From positions 372,001-436,000 of the forward strand of contig JAHRBC010000007.1 in NCBI GenBank assembly GCA_022702545.1: a stretch of 64,000 nucleotides of DNA, read 5' to 3'. Source of the stretch: Phycomyces nitens (Eukaryota; Mucoromycota; Mucoromycetes; Mucorales; Phycomycetaceae). The translations under genes were made by a program, and so were the position numbers. Below are positions 10,595 to 22,304 of the stretch, piece by piece (the stretch's first letter is position 1; each line of letters starts with the position of its first letter). The notes below the pieces were generated by a model. That model made no database searches. It had not been told where the DNA came from and saw nothing but the letters and a program-made list of their open reading frames with translations.

Positions 10595-11771
10595 TGGCTA
10601 CATTTGAAATCAAGAATGATGTGATGAGTATTGATTTTATAATTCAATATATACGTATATATACATATACATATATTTAAAGTGTGCAATTGTAAATGAA
10701 GTTTGAATGTATGCATGTATAGAAAGTATATGTATAAATTGTGCATGTATAATTTATGTATATATATATATATATATATATATAATACAATATAAATATA
10801 TATAAAATATTATATACATAAATATATATACATATATATATATATTTCTATATACACACATAAATTATACATGCCCTGTATCGTACAATTCAATACACTC
10901 TTCTATAATTACTGCCAATATATATATATATATCTTAATATATATACATATATTTTTATAATATTGCTGAATCCATCTCCATCCATCCATCTGTCGTCTT
11001 TATCGATGTGTAGTTTGATTTGTGTTTTTGGTATTCTTTACTCACATAAAACTAATTTGAATGGTAATTCAAAGAGGAAGTTTATCCATCCCCCCCATCT
11101 GACTGCAAGAAAATACCACTCTCCAGGTGCGGAGAGTCCGATCCAACACAGACCCCGAATCCGACGTCACTTTTGATCCTAATGAGAGTTAAATGGTTGC
11201 TTTCTTAATTTCCATTATGATATATATCTTACTGCACTTTTTTTGGAGACTAGAAAATAAAGTGGGATTACTGGAGAGTTGAACTGGTGTCCTGCTTGGC
11301 AAGGTCACTGTGTATTTGATAACAGCTTTTTTTTATTCTTCTAGAGACAATTATTAGGACAGTTGGCAGCCGTCTGTTCCAATCAATTGATAAAGGAATA
11401 ACCTCTTGTCCTTGGGATCCATGAGTTCTTGGAGACATTAATTTGCCAGAATTGATGAGGAATACGAATGTGCGTTTGAATATAAACACTTGCACTTTTT
11501 TTCTCTTTATATATAAAAGAAAAAGAAAAATATATGCCCTGGGAATACCAAAGAAGATGTACACATTATATATAAAAACAAATATATATAAAAAGAATTG
11601 ACATGTACTTCAAATGCCAACTACAAAACCATGAATTAATAATGATTTGGATATATATATATCAATAGACATTCACACTTACCAAGAAAAAATAAAGGCA
11701 ATTGATATTAAAGAATAAAGTGTACATGAATAAAGCGATGCTCTTTTTTTTTTTGAATGGATCAATACTCT
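10595..11771. other. AT-rich intergenic spacer
   Basis: The RPS2 promoter side and the 3' flank of the CDK-like gene. It contains a long TA dinucleotide run and other TATA-type stretches to about 10960, and a GC-richer island near 11090-11170 with no protein-like frame. Nothing else is supported. Confidence 0.55.
10757..10784. repeat. (TA)n dinucleotide repeat
   Basis: An uninterrupted TA run of about 14 units in the RPS2 upstream region. Confidence 0.85.
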
Positions 11772-13395
11772 TTAACATTGAAGCATGTCCGTGTCTTCAA
11801 AAAAGTATGGGTGTACTTTGGCCTACAAGGAACAAAAACAAAATTGTTAGTAGATGATAATCTGTTACATTCAACTCACCCTTCTTGCAGACATTCGCAC
11901 CGAAGGATCATAAATCAATAGGGACTAGGATAGACAGAATAAGAATTTCAATCTGGCAAGAATAAACTAATTTTACTTTGAGTAGATGGATACCAAGATT
12001 GCCGATATCCAAAGGGTATTTACTAGATGTCTGAAGGTGCTCAGAAATGTCAACCGGACACCATGCTACAAGGGAGATTAAATAAGGATCTTTTGTGTAT
12101 CGATTGTACTCACGAGGAAATACGGGATTGTAGTCTGGTAAAGAAGTTATTCCTGGCCAGTCTTTTTCAGTAGGTGTACCACAGATTCTAATCACAATCC
12201 TTGTTATTATTGATATGTTTTATAGGACCTGTTTACTTGCTTGAATATTTGAAATAACTGTCCAATTTGTGAATCTCCTGAATACACAGATATTATATAT
12301 TACTTGAGCCAGAGAGCTTTGTTGATCACATTCTTATCCAATTGATCCTTACCAGGAAATAACGGACATAGAGTGATCATCTCTGCAAACACACACCCAA
12401 CTCCCCACATATCCACTGCTGTCGAATAGAAACCTTCACCCAACAAGATCTCTGGTGCTCTATACCATAATGTAATAACCTTTGTATCTGTGAATAATCC
12501 GATCCTGACCGTCAGTCGTCTCATTCCTCACCGAACTTGTATACGGTCTCATTGGCACACTGAATGTTCTTGAGAGACCAAGATCGGCAATAATCAATCG
12601 ACCAGTCTTATCGATCAATAGGTTTTGTGGTTTGAGGTCTCGATGGAGAATGCGATGAGAATGACAATAGTCAATGCCCTGTAATAATTGCTGCATAAAG
12701 CTCTATTGAATGATCAGTAAAGAGCCTTTGTTACAAAATCATGTTTACTCTAATGTGTCCGTGAGTCAATCCTTCTCGTTTGGTTCCATTCATATAGACC
12801 CTTAGATCCTATTTGAAACATATTGAATACATACAGAATATTTCAAAGTTAACATACCAATAATAATTGTTGATATTTACCATGTCAAGATAATCAAACA
12901 CCATGTAAAGAAGTGTATCTTTTTGAACCAGATCAAGTAATCTGGCAAGGATATAATATCAATTAATATCCTCTTGTTGTTGTTTTTTTGGTGTTGATCT
13001 ACATTGCACTCTTACGGCCTTTACTTTATAACATTGTCGTGGCACACTTCCTTTAGAATCGCCACCTCTCTTAATGCCGTGGTCGGAACTCCATGACTCG
13101 TTTGTAATCTAATCTTCTTTAGAGCCACCAATTTGTTTGTAGATTTCTCACGGGCCTTGAAGACCACACCATATGTTCCTTCTCCAATTTTTCCAATCTT
13201 TTGGTAATTGCATAATCCTTCGCCTTCCCATTCTAATGCTTCTTCTTCTTCATAGGTCAATCGTCGTTTCATTAACACGGCTTTCACATGGGTTTCGTTT
13301 TGGCGAGCGTGGGACATTCGTTCTCGTTCATAGGCGAGATCGGCTTCTCTGTCGGCCTGCATCATTGAACGCCGCGTGTGGGTTCGACCAAACAT
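11772..13395 (-). CDS. Cyclin-dependent kinase, CDK1-like, PTTALRE variant
   Basis: Ten exons: 13395-13025, 12941-12881, 12808-12749, 12702-12532, 12479-12353, 12277-12241, 12187-12114, 12065-11977, 11924-11880, 11822-11772, giving 361 residues. A charged N-terminal extension of about 60 residues precedes the kinase domain. Visible: GEGTYG loop (71-76, with the Thr-Tyr pair inhibited by Wee1-type kinases in CDK1), catalytic Lys 93 in VALKK, cyclin-binding helix PTTALRE (104-110), HRDLKPQN (184-191), DLG in place of DFG (204-206), activation Thr about 219 in [25 protein letters not shown] and GTPTE. The overall sequence resembles CDK1/CDK2, but PTTALRE replaces PSTAIRE and the extension is unusual, so it may be a lineage-specific cell-cycle or Pho85-like kinase. 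The sixth intron (12240-12188) needs a GC donor. It is divergent from the ZADH2-like gene. Confidence 0.9.
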
Positions 13396-14022
13396 TTGTG
13401 ATGAAGAATGAATGTATAATTGATAAATAAAATAAAATAAAATAGCAATAATTATAATAATTATAATAATTATTATTATTATTATTTTATTTTATTTTAA
13501 TAATAACAATTTAAATAATTTTAAATATATATAGACTGAATAAATAAATAAATAATAAATAAAAATAAAAATCCAAGTCCCAAGAGCAATCCTAACACTG
13601 ATAATAAATTATCATTATTTCTATTATCAACAGTCTATATAGACTTGTTCTACCGATATCTTTTTGAGCCATATGCACAAGGAGAATATAATTTAATATT
13701 CCTCTTGCTATTATTAAAAACATATAATATAAAAAGGAGAATTGATCAATTTATTCCTGTTTTTTAATGTCAATTCCTATAATAAACCAGCGTCTTCAAG
13801 TGAATGACTAACCAGAAATTAATACAATCGAGAAATATATACTTTTTTGTACAAAATCCCCACATTTTTTTCGGGAATCAACAAAAATAAGGACTTCAGA
13901 GTCCCCCTCAGGTTCAGGCTGACAAAGGCGATTTCCATTCGGTCTCTCAAACCCAAATTAATTTATACTATAAAAAAAGAAAAAGGTACACACATCTTCT
14001 CCATTCTACATCAATCCCCACA
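13396..14022. promoter_or_regulatory. Divergent promoter region between CDK-like and ZADH2-like genes
   Basis: 627 bases separate the two start codons, which point away from each other. The region is extremely AT-rich (TTATTT/AATAAT runs at 13430-13560). No coding frame was seen and no specific binding site recognised. Confidence 0.5.
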
Positions 14023-15546
14023 ATGTCAAGGTAGACTGACTCGCATATGAGCTCTTTACTAACCTTTGCAGCCAACCAAAAACATTCCGCAAACTAGAAG
14101 CCTTTGAGATTGGCAATGACTTTGCCAAAGTTACTCGCGTTGTCACTGTGGAGTATGAATCACTCTTGAAGAACCTTCGTCCCCACCAAGTGGTTGTAAA
14201 GAACATTTATCTCGGCGTCAATGCATCTGATATCAACTATACCAACGGAAAATACGTTGCAGGCATGAAGCCGTAAGTCATCAATCGCCCAGATCAATCT
14301 ACTAAATAAAGCTATATATCTATCTAGTCCATTCGATGTTGGATTCGAGGCTCTTGGTCAGGTCGTAGCAGTTGGATCAACAATTCCAAAAGATAAGATT
14401 GGCACCTATATTCTCTACAGGTATATTGTGTCTTTGAAGCCAATGCAATACTGAATCAGTTATTCTAGTCAATACGGTGCATTTGGAGAGTATGTCACCA
14501 CGCCTTACAAAAAGGCCATTCCAGTAAAGGTAAAGAACAAAATGTCTTTCTGGCCCAGTCTTATACTCGATTAAATGTCTAGAGTCCCCAGCCAGAATTG
14601 CTTGGCTTATTGACCTCTGGCTTGACTGCATCTATTGCCTTGAAAATAAATGGTCATATGACAAAGGGAGAGACTGTTTTGGTGACTGCAGGTAATATAA
14701 GGAACATTTTAATGTACTTTATATTTTTTGTATTAATATTAATATACACATTACAGCTGCTGGTGGTGCTGGTCAGATTGCTGTTCAATTGGCCAAACTG
14801 GCTGGAAACCATGTAATTGGTACTTGTTCTAGGTAAGAACTTTACAAATCTCTCTAGGATTCCTAACCAATTGATTTGATAGTGATGACAAGGTGGCCAT
14901 GTTAAAGGTAAGCAGCTTGATCAACAAGAAATTCAAATGCTAACTTTTTTTTAAAATTAAAAAAAAAGTCAATGGGCTGTGACAGAGTCGTAAACTATAA
15001 AAAAGAAGACCTTGATGTTGTCCTCAAGAAAGAATACCCCCAAGGTGTAGACATTGTGTTTGAGAGCGTTGGTGGCAGATTCTTTGATATTTGCTTAAAG
15101 AGGCAAGTCACACAGCATGATCGTATCCACACCTCAAGACCTAACCAAAGCAATTTACTATAGACTTGCTGTCAAGGGACGCCTTATTATCATTGGTACT
15201 CTAGTCATTGGTAGACTGAATACATAAACTAACCTGTCTTGTAGGCTCGGTCTCTTCGTATGCCAGTGCTGATGGCATAAAGGGTGACAAGATCGATACC
15301 CTTCAGCTGTTGAGCAAGTCCCGTACTGTCACAGGATTCTTTATGCCTGCCTATGAAAACCTGTTTGCTGAGCATATGGCTGGAATGCTTCAGCTACTCG
15401 ATGCTGGCAAATTGAAGGTCCAGATCGACACTGCCGGCCTTTCTGGCATTGACAGCGTTGTCGAGGCTGTTGAATACCTTCACCATGGCAAGAACAAGGG
15501 CAAGGTTGTTGTTCCCTTGATAGCCAAACCCCAGTCCAAGCTTTAA
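14023..15546 (+). CDS. Zinc-type alcohol dehydrogenase-like / prostaglandin reductase 3-like MDR protein
   Basis: Ten exons: 14023-14030, 14072-14272, 14328-14420, 14469-14529, 14583-14691, 14757-14832, 14883-14907, 14969-15102, 15164-15195, 15245-15546, giving 346 residues. It is a medium-chain dehydrogenase/reductase of the quinone-reductase/ZADH2 branch: VGFEALGQVVAVG in the GroES-like half, then the cofactor motif AAAGGAGQIAVQLAKL (Gly-rich Rossmann turn for NADPH), DIVFESVGG and GRLIIIGSVSSYAS. Structural zinc cysteines are absent, as in ZADH2. The family reduces alpha,beta-unsaturated ketones with NADPH; the substrate here is unknown. The first coding exon is only 8 nt (ATG TCA AG), chosen because it joins the next exon in phase. 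The eighth intron (15103-15163) needs a GC donor. Confidence 0.88.
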
Positions 15547-15743
15547 ATATATACATATATATATATTAAAAACATATTGTAAATGTTCATAACCTTGAAA
15601 ATAAAAATAAAAAGCAAGTCCGAACCTCACCTGTTTTATTTTGAAGACAAATTTCAATTCAAATTCTATATTATTATTATAATAAATAACAATCAGAAAT
15701 CATCCTTTTTCTTCCTTCTTTCTTTCCTTTGATTTGACTCAGG

Positions 15744-17455
15744 ATGGTCGCAGAGATGCCCAAGTCAAGTCTATCAAAGAAACAGCGATCCGATGATGGC
15801 TATAAAAGTTACAAGGAAACAAAGGGAACGCGAACTGATCGCAAGATCCACAGAGCAAAGATCAAAGCACGATCAGGTAATCAAGAATCCAACAACAAAT
15901 CTTATTGATTGTTTGATTAGAACTGGATCTGTTTGGATGGAGGAAATGGAATTTCTGTGAGAGAGATTACTGGATCGATCCCTTTGTCGATGTCGTTCCA
16001 CGCATTGACTATCGCCAGGTGTCCAAGGCAGAATTCATCCAGGATTACGAGGCCAAGAATATTCCTGTAGTAATCACTCACGCCACCGACCACTGGAGAG
16101 CCCATACAACCTGGACAGAAACAGTAAGACTCTCTATTATTAGTATTACTATTTATTTTAGGTTTATAATAATAAAGTACTATACTATATAAATATTTTG
16201 TATTAAAATAAAATAAAAAAAAGGGATTATTGGAGAATTACGGATCTCATCTATTCAAAGTGGGCGAAGACGATGACGAAAACAATGTGTACCTAAAGAT
16301 GAAGCATTTCCTACACTACAACAAACACGAAGGCAGAAAAGACGATTCACCACTCTACATTTTTGATAGCGGGTTCTATAAAGACAGGCGCAAGAAATCG
16401 AAATCAAAAAGCAGTCGGCAGTCCTCAGATGAAGACGAAGACGAAGACGATGCTCAGCCCGAGGGAAAGCGGCGCCGCAAGGCTGATCCTCTGTCCCCAA
16501 CACTCTTGCTAGGAGATTACCAAGTCCCCAGCTACTTTTCAGACGACCTGTTTCGATTGACTAGAGAAAGAAGAAGACCTCCCTATAGATGGCTTGTTAT
16601 GGGAGGAGCAAGAAGTGGAACTGGGTAACAACTTTGGAAATTCCACCCGAGCCAACCATTAATCTTGCTGAAAATAACCATAGAATACACACAGACCCTC
16701 TGGGTACCTCTGCTTGGAATGCCCTTCTCAAAGGACATAAACGATGGTGCCTTTTCCCACCTGGCACACCAAAGAAGATCATTGACCCACCCATGAAACC
16801 CTATGATCATGAGGGTGTTTCCTGGTTTAGCACCGTATTTCCAAAGTTCAAAGTACGTGATGGCCCTGATGGCGACAAACGCACATTGGGTGAACGTCTT
16901 GGGATGGTCGAGGTCCTTCAACGACCGGGAGAAACCATATTTGTGCCAGGTGGCTGGCCTCATGTTGTTATGAATCTAGGCAAGTGTTTAGTAAAAAAAA
17001 CACACACACACCCACCCACTTGAGATTTAAACTGACCATGATGTTCATTAGATACCACAATTGCTGTCACTCAGAATTTCTGTTCTCCAACTAATCTCGA
17101 TTATGTCTATCTCTGTACTCGCCACAGTCGTCCCAAGCTTGGTCAGCGTCTTTACCAAAGGATCAAACAACTCGGAAAGACTGATCCAGAGTATGCAGAA
17201 ATGTCGGCTCGACTCGATATGGTCCTGTCAGTTCCTCGCTTGCCTCCCAGTAGTTCGGATTCTAGCAGTAGCAGCAGTAGCACAACCCTCTCGTCTTCTG
17301 GATCTTCTGGAAACAATAGTAGTCCAAGTGCCAGAGTAGACGTGAGTTCAACCGACTCTGAGACAGACTGGACAGATGGTACCTGCATGTGCCACAAATG
17401 TAAACGGCAACGGAAGCGGGCCGATAGAGAAAAGGCACTCAAGAAACCGCTGTAA
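15744..17455 (+). CDS. JMJD6: JmjC-domain oxygenase, JMJD6 family
   Basis: Exons 15744-15876, 15921-16123, 16224-16624, 16684-16979 and 17052-17455 give 478 residues. The N-terminus is basic (RTDRKIHRAKIKARS), then LDLFGWRKWNFCERD opens the JMJD6-type catalytic region. Fe(II) ligands are His 248 and Asp 250 in the joined GIHTDPLGTSAWN and the distal His about 339 in GGWPHVVMNL; KRWCLFPP matches the core. JMJD6 enzymes are nuclear Fe(II)/2-oxoglutarate oxygenases that hydroxylate lysine in splicing factors; arginine demethylation is debated. An insert rich in Asp/Glu and basic residues (about 178-200) interrupts the domain. The C-terminus is a poly-Ser tract followed by CMCHKCKRQRKR. The fourth intron (16980-17051) has a GC donor; the only nearby GT breaks the frame. 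Confidence 0.92.
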
Positions 17456-19072
17456 GATCATAACCTCACCCTCTATTATACTATGTCCAGCTTATTATTA
17501 TTATTATTATTTTCCTTCTTTATTGGGTGGGTATCTTTCTTGATCTTAATACTAGTAGTATTTGTTAATAATATCAGTAATGACAGCCACCAAGTCTCTT
17601 TTTTTTTTTTTTTACATTCTGATAATGTAAAAAACATATTGATTTGTATAATATACTACATTTTGTTCAAATTTATTTTATTTGCCAATGATAGTATGAT
17701 GATATTGTCGATTGTGAGCGCAAAAGCAGCGGTTCATGCGAGTCTTTTTGACAAACATACCCAACGATGATTATTAAACAATTTGGAATGCTTGTACAAA
17801 GACATTTCTAATTCAATTTAAGCTATATTTTTGCCAGTCTGTTTGCACTTGCACTTGCACTTGCATTTGATAATCTTGAAAAGACTTTCTTCTTGCTATG
17901 GTTTATACAAGTTAGCTGTGATATTGTATACTTTGTACTCCTGACTAAACCATCTGGTTCTAGAGTTATTTATACTTGTTTCTGTAGCTAATTTATCTCA
18001 TTGAGCTGTAATACCAATTTCAATCATCCTCTTTTGCCAATAAAGCTCTGGATATGCTTATGAGTGAAAAGTCCATAATAGCCATCAGGAACCAATCTAT
18101 TAAAAAAAGACAATAATGGAGATATAAACAGAGAGTTACAGATATAATTTCTATAATAAATCTATAGAGCCATTTGTAGATTGTTTGTTTCTAGTCAAGT
18201 TATATATTCGAGACAAGAGGGATTTTGTTGCTGTAGTGTGAATCTGATTGAATTGTTTCAGAGAACCGATTGGTGATTAATGTAATTTAGTAAATAGCAC
18301 AAGTTTCCTGTTTATTCTTCTCTGTCTTTGGTACTTTCTATTAAAGTCATCATTTGTCAAATATAAAAGACATGTCTATAGAGTGAGTTTCTTGGTATTG
18401 ATGTGTTTAATTTTCAGGACGATAAGAACAGGGCAAGTGGCGCCAACTTATAAATAAACAGGAATCAACCTTGCTTGTCATGTTGGGGTCGTGCCTCACG
18501 CATACATGTATTGTGCTAGTCTCATTATCATTTTTTCTTTATTGTACACTTTGCAGCAGATCATATATATATATATAATATTATTATTAGGAATATCTTG
18601 ATCTATTGGCTTTGGGTCTAAATGTCGTTGGAATTGACCTGGATGTATAAAGGTATAAAGACGCTTTCTGACTTGTAGCCAATTGATGAATAGGCTTGGG
18701 AGGATGATCCAAATGTCAATAAAAGAGGCGTGGGAAGAGTAGCAATAGACTTGGCTGATTCCATGATGTCAAATTGAATTTCTTTATATGAGTAGAACAC
18801 CGTGTGGTGTCATTAATCCTGCCTATTGAGCTCACCTGCTATATTATGAAGCATATCGTGTGCTCAGAAAATATACATTTGTTTTGTGGTGTATCAAATG
18901 TACTAGGGACAGTCGATAATTTGACCAATTAGTTTCATTTTCATGGCTCAATATAAATAATAATAATAATAAAAATACTAATTAAAAGCCAAAAAGAACT
19001 GTGAAACAGATTAAAAAAATGTTGTTATGACTATTAGAATGAGTGAATGGGAATGTGACGCTTATTCATCTC
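17456..19072. other. Intergenic spacer
   Basis: AT-rich region with one copy of a dispersed repeat (17649-17734) and a short GCACTT tandem near 17842-17868. Small open frames show no family features and look random. Confidence 0.55.
17649..17734 (+). repeat. Dispersed repeat copy 1
   Basis: About 85 bases resembling 22220-22304. The last 49 bases (17686-17734) match with four differences, and the left part shares ATACTAC and TTTGTTCA blocks. It may be the tail of a degraded transposon; the encoded phrase VSAKAAV is the same in both copies. Confidence 0.6.
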
Positions 19073-20051
19073 ATGAGTCGAATCACACATGCATCGCCAT
19101 TAAGGGCAATTCAACACACTGTTACAAGTGGTAATATCTTGTTTGGCTGTATATCAAGGCCTCTGTTGATACTTTTTGGTTTGTAGTTCGTCAGTATGGT
19201 CATGAACCGCTAGTTTTCCGACAAAAGGACGAGCCTTTGTACCTTGAGATCCTGAGCTACTTTAGTCAGATTGAACTCTTACTAGAGAAACGAGCGCTCT
19301 TTGAGAATCCTATCAACCGAGAAGCCCAAGATGGTTTGGACTTGAAGATAGACCGCCTAGAGAGCCGGATTAATTCTCTGTGGGAGCAAATGGATCTTTT
19401 AGATAAGTCTACGCAAAAAGTAAATGGGGAGAAAATACACTATGAAATGTAGTTGTAGGATGATTTTAAAGGAATTTGTCTTAGGATTATCTGCAACAAG
19501 TTGGAATGAGATATATGTATCCAAAAGCAAGCAATCACTTGCTTTCTGATAAGAAGGACTCTCAAAGTGATATTGTGCACTATAAAGAGCTGTCTTTGCT
19601 TTATCAATTGTACCAGATAGCCAACGATATCCAAAATGGCCTTTGTCTTCCTGACCACACCTATATAGCATACCAGCTGGCCCTTCTCTATGTAAGTCAA
19701 ATGGTCTGTTGTGATTGTTCTCAAGATTTGTCGAGTAGCAGTGTGTCAATCAGCAAGATAGCCTATTTGATCATTACAAGGTTCGGATTGAACTTGAATT
19801 CGAAGGAATCAGAGTAGCCACAAAGCAGCCTGGATTGATTCAGAATGCACAGTCTGACTGGTAAATCCACATTTAAGATTGTGTGTCCAAGTTTGCTTAT
19901 TTATCGCTACCTACAAAACATTAGGCTGTACTCTCTCACAAAAGATCTCAAGGAATTTGTCACAAAGGTGCTTGGACAGCAGATTACTACGAGCAGTCTG
20001 GTACAAACCATGGCTAATATGGAATCCTTGGATTCTCTTAGAGACCATTAA
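19073..20051 (+). CDS. Unrecognised 247-residue helical protein
   Basis: I rebuilt five exons: 19073-19130, 19187-19419, 19485-19691, 19742-19860, 19925-20051. All joins keep phase with GT-AG borders, and the product reads as one continuous protein of 247 residues. It is rich in amphipathic helices: EILSYFSQIELLLEKRALF, KIDRLESRINSLWEQM (coiled-coil heptads), YKELSLLYQLYQIANDIQNG, and a beta-like HYKVRIELEFEGIRVA near the C-terminus. There is no signal peptide, membrane helix or metal motif. I do not recognise a family. It lies just upstream of cysteine dioxygenase in the same orientation with an independent promoter. The clean phase across four introns argues that it is real; function is unknown. 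Confidence 0.65.
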
Positions 20052-20378
20052 AGTTTCGTTCTTGTAATCCCAATTCAAATAAATACATATATATATGTAT
20101 ACATATGTATATATTCCCACGATAGGCTATCCAACCAACTCTTATTTATTATGGCAATAAAAGGCCTTGTCCATAAAGAAATATATGTTGTATCAATTTT
20201 ACTTGCCTTTTTATCTCGGCAAAATAATCAATATATCTCAATATATCCAAAGTTAAGACCGGCTGGCATTGGTTCCAATCTAACCCTCAGATTGGACCGG
20301 CAAAAATCTTGGAGGCAGGTATCTGAGAGTCTTGTCATGCTGATAAGACTGCCCTTGAAAACAAACCAAAAAAAAAGG

Positions 20379-20388
20379 TATAAAAAGG
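20379..20388 (+). promoter_or_regulatory. TATA box of the cysteine dioxygenase gene
   Basis: TATAAAAAGG lies about 80 bases upstream of the ATG at 20459, a plausible TATA distance for a short 5' leader. Confidence 0.5.
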
Positions 20389-20458
20389 AACACCCAAACC
20401 TGCTTATAATAAATGTACATCACTTATTCTTCTTCAATCAATCAATCAATTCCCAACA

Positions 20459-21381
20459 ATGCCTCCAAATGAATTCTCCAGCCCTTCAGATGCATTCGAC
20501 ACGGTCGACTCTCAAATGCATTCCGACCAGATCAAGGTCAATTCCTCTTCAAATGAGTCTACCCTGACAGGCCTTGTCAATGATATCCACAAAGTACTGG
20601 GTCCTGATCAAGGTCTGGACTCCAAGGACATTGACGCAGGTGAAATCATTCGTCTGATGGAGCAATACAGTTCAAACTCAAAGGACTGGGCCAAATATGC
20701 AATGTTTGACCACTCTCGTGCCTATACACGAAACTTGATTGATGATGGTAACGGCAAGGTAAGACAATGATGATGGATATAGTTGGATTCGTCGTTTTAA
20801 GGTTGGCTTCGTCTGTTTAGTTCAACTTGATGATTCTCGCATGGAGTAAGGACCAGCAGAGGTACGTGATTCTCAGATCCAATCTTTCTTTTTCTTTTTT
20901 GTACGCCAGATGTTCTGATATCGCTTTCTTTTTTGTTTTAGTCCCATTCACAACCACTCAGGATCTCACTGTATCATGAAGATTCTGGACGGAGAGCTTC
21001 AAGAGACGCTTTATGATTGGCCATGTCGCGTCGAGGAATCAGGGGAGAGTGCAGATATCACCGCGGCTGTAGCTGAAACAGAGCCAACTATTGGTGGCGG
21101 TACTCCCTTGAATGTATCAAGAGATACGGTGTATCACGCAAACCAAGTGACTTATGTTCATGGTAAGTTCAGATATACTTATCTACTTGATGACTCATCC
21201 CTTGTTAGATTCCATTGGTCTGCATCGCATCAGGAATCCAAGTCAGCAGCAGGGTGCGGTTTCACTTCATCTCTATACGCCGCCCTACCAACTCTGTAAG
21301 ACATTTGAGGAGAAGACTGGAAAGGCCCGGAGCAGTGGTGTCTGCACGTTCTACTCCGTCAAAGGGACCCAGTGTGACTAG
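20459..21381 (+). CDS. CDO1: Cysteine dioxygenase
   Basis: Exons 20459-20758, 20821-20861, 20942-21162 and 21209-21381 give 244 residues. The enzyme oxidises L-cysteine to cysteine sulfinate with O2 and Fe(II), controlling cysteine levels and feeding sulfate and taurine-type pathways in the cytosol. Iron ligands are His 117 and His 119 in SPIHNHSGSHC and His 193 in IGLHRIRNP. The thioether cofactor pair is present too: Cys 124 directly after the HxH block (equivalent to mammalian Cys93) and Tyr 210 in LHLYTPP (Tyr157). About 40 disordered Ser/Asp-rich residues precede the cupin core, making it longer than the roughly 200-residue animal enzyme. Splice joins are all in phase. Identification is secure. 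Confidence 0.95.
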
Positions 21382-21430
21382 GCTGGCTGGTCGTGGTTGT
21401 AAATACATAAACATATATATTCATTCATAC

Positions 21431-21484
21431 AAAGTAACGTAAAGTAAAGTAAAGTAAAGTAAAGCAAAGTATAAAGTAAAGAAG
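21431..21484. repeat. AAAGT pentanucleotide microsatellite
   Basis: Eight or more imperfect AAAGT units, followed by a GA dinucleotide run near 21490-21510. Confidence 0.8.
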
Positions 21485-22219
21485 AAGGAAAGAAAGAGAG
21501 AGAGAGAGAGGAAACCACACCTCAATTTTTTTTACACCACCTTACACTTCTTCCTGGCCACTCAAGAGACTGAACGATGGCGAAATCGTCCGCTCTTCTT
21601 ATTGGCCACATTCATTATTTTCTTTTTGCAATAAATTTCATTTTCCGAGTACTACACTACTGTGACAGCCAGTATTCCAGATATAGAAATAGCATCCCAT
21701 AATATCACCATCTCATGTATACTCCTCTCCCAGTTACACTGAATCTACCTGATCAATATCCCAAATACCATTCTAATAAAGACAGAGGTTATTCCCTTAA
21801 ACCATCACAGCTACAGTGTTTCTACTTGATATTGAGACACAAAAGAATAAAATTTGCAAGGGAATTTAGAAAGGTACTGTATCACACACAGCTCGTATCA
21901 AAGAAACCCACCAAAAAAAAACACAAAGGCCATTCCAAACGAATGCTTTATCTTTTGGGAAAGCTTTGAAGATATAAAGTAACATACTACAAGACACCTG
22001 CCAATGGATACTCCCAGCACTTAACTGCTGCTTGTGTCGAAACTGCTACTGTATACACAAACAATATCGTCGAGTGTTTTGAACTTGGAATGAAAGCATC
22101 AATTGTGTATGATATTATAAAGTTGTTCGTAAACATAAGTGTAGCAATGCATCAGAATAATAGTAATACAGACGTTGAGTTCAGAAGCTTATTCCATCTA
22201 ATAGGCCTGATCAACTGTA

Positions 22220-22304
22220 AAATACTACGCTTTGTTCATGTTTTTTTTTGTTAATCAATGATAGTATGATGCCATTGCCAATTGTGAGCGCAAAAGCAGC
22301 GGTT
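22220..22304 (+). repeat. Dispersed repeat copy 2
   Basis: Counterpart of 17649-17734 in the same orientation; 45 of the last 49 bases are identical. See that entry. Confidence 0.6.

Noticed and set aside
12237..12241. GT donor at 12236 for the CDK intron
   Set aside because: It leaves phase 0 and no nearby acceptor restores the GTPTE frame; the GC donor four bases earlier gives FKICGTPTE with the exact family spacing.
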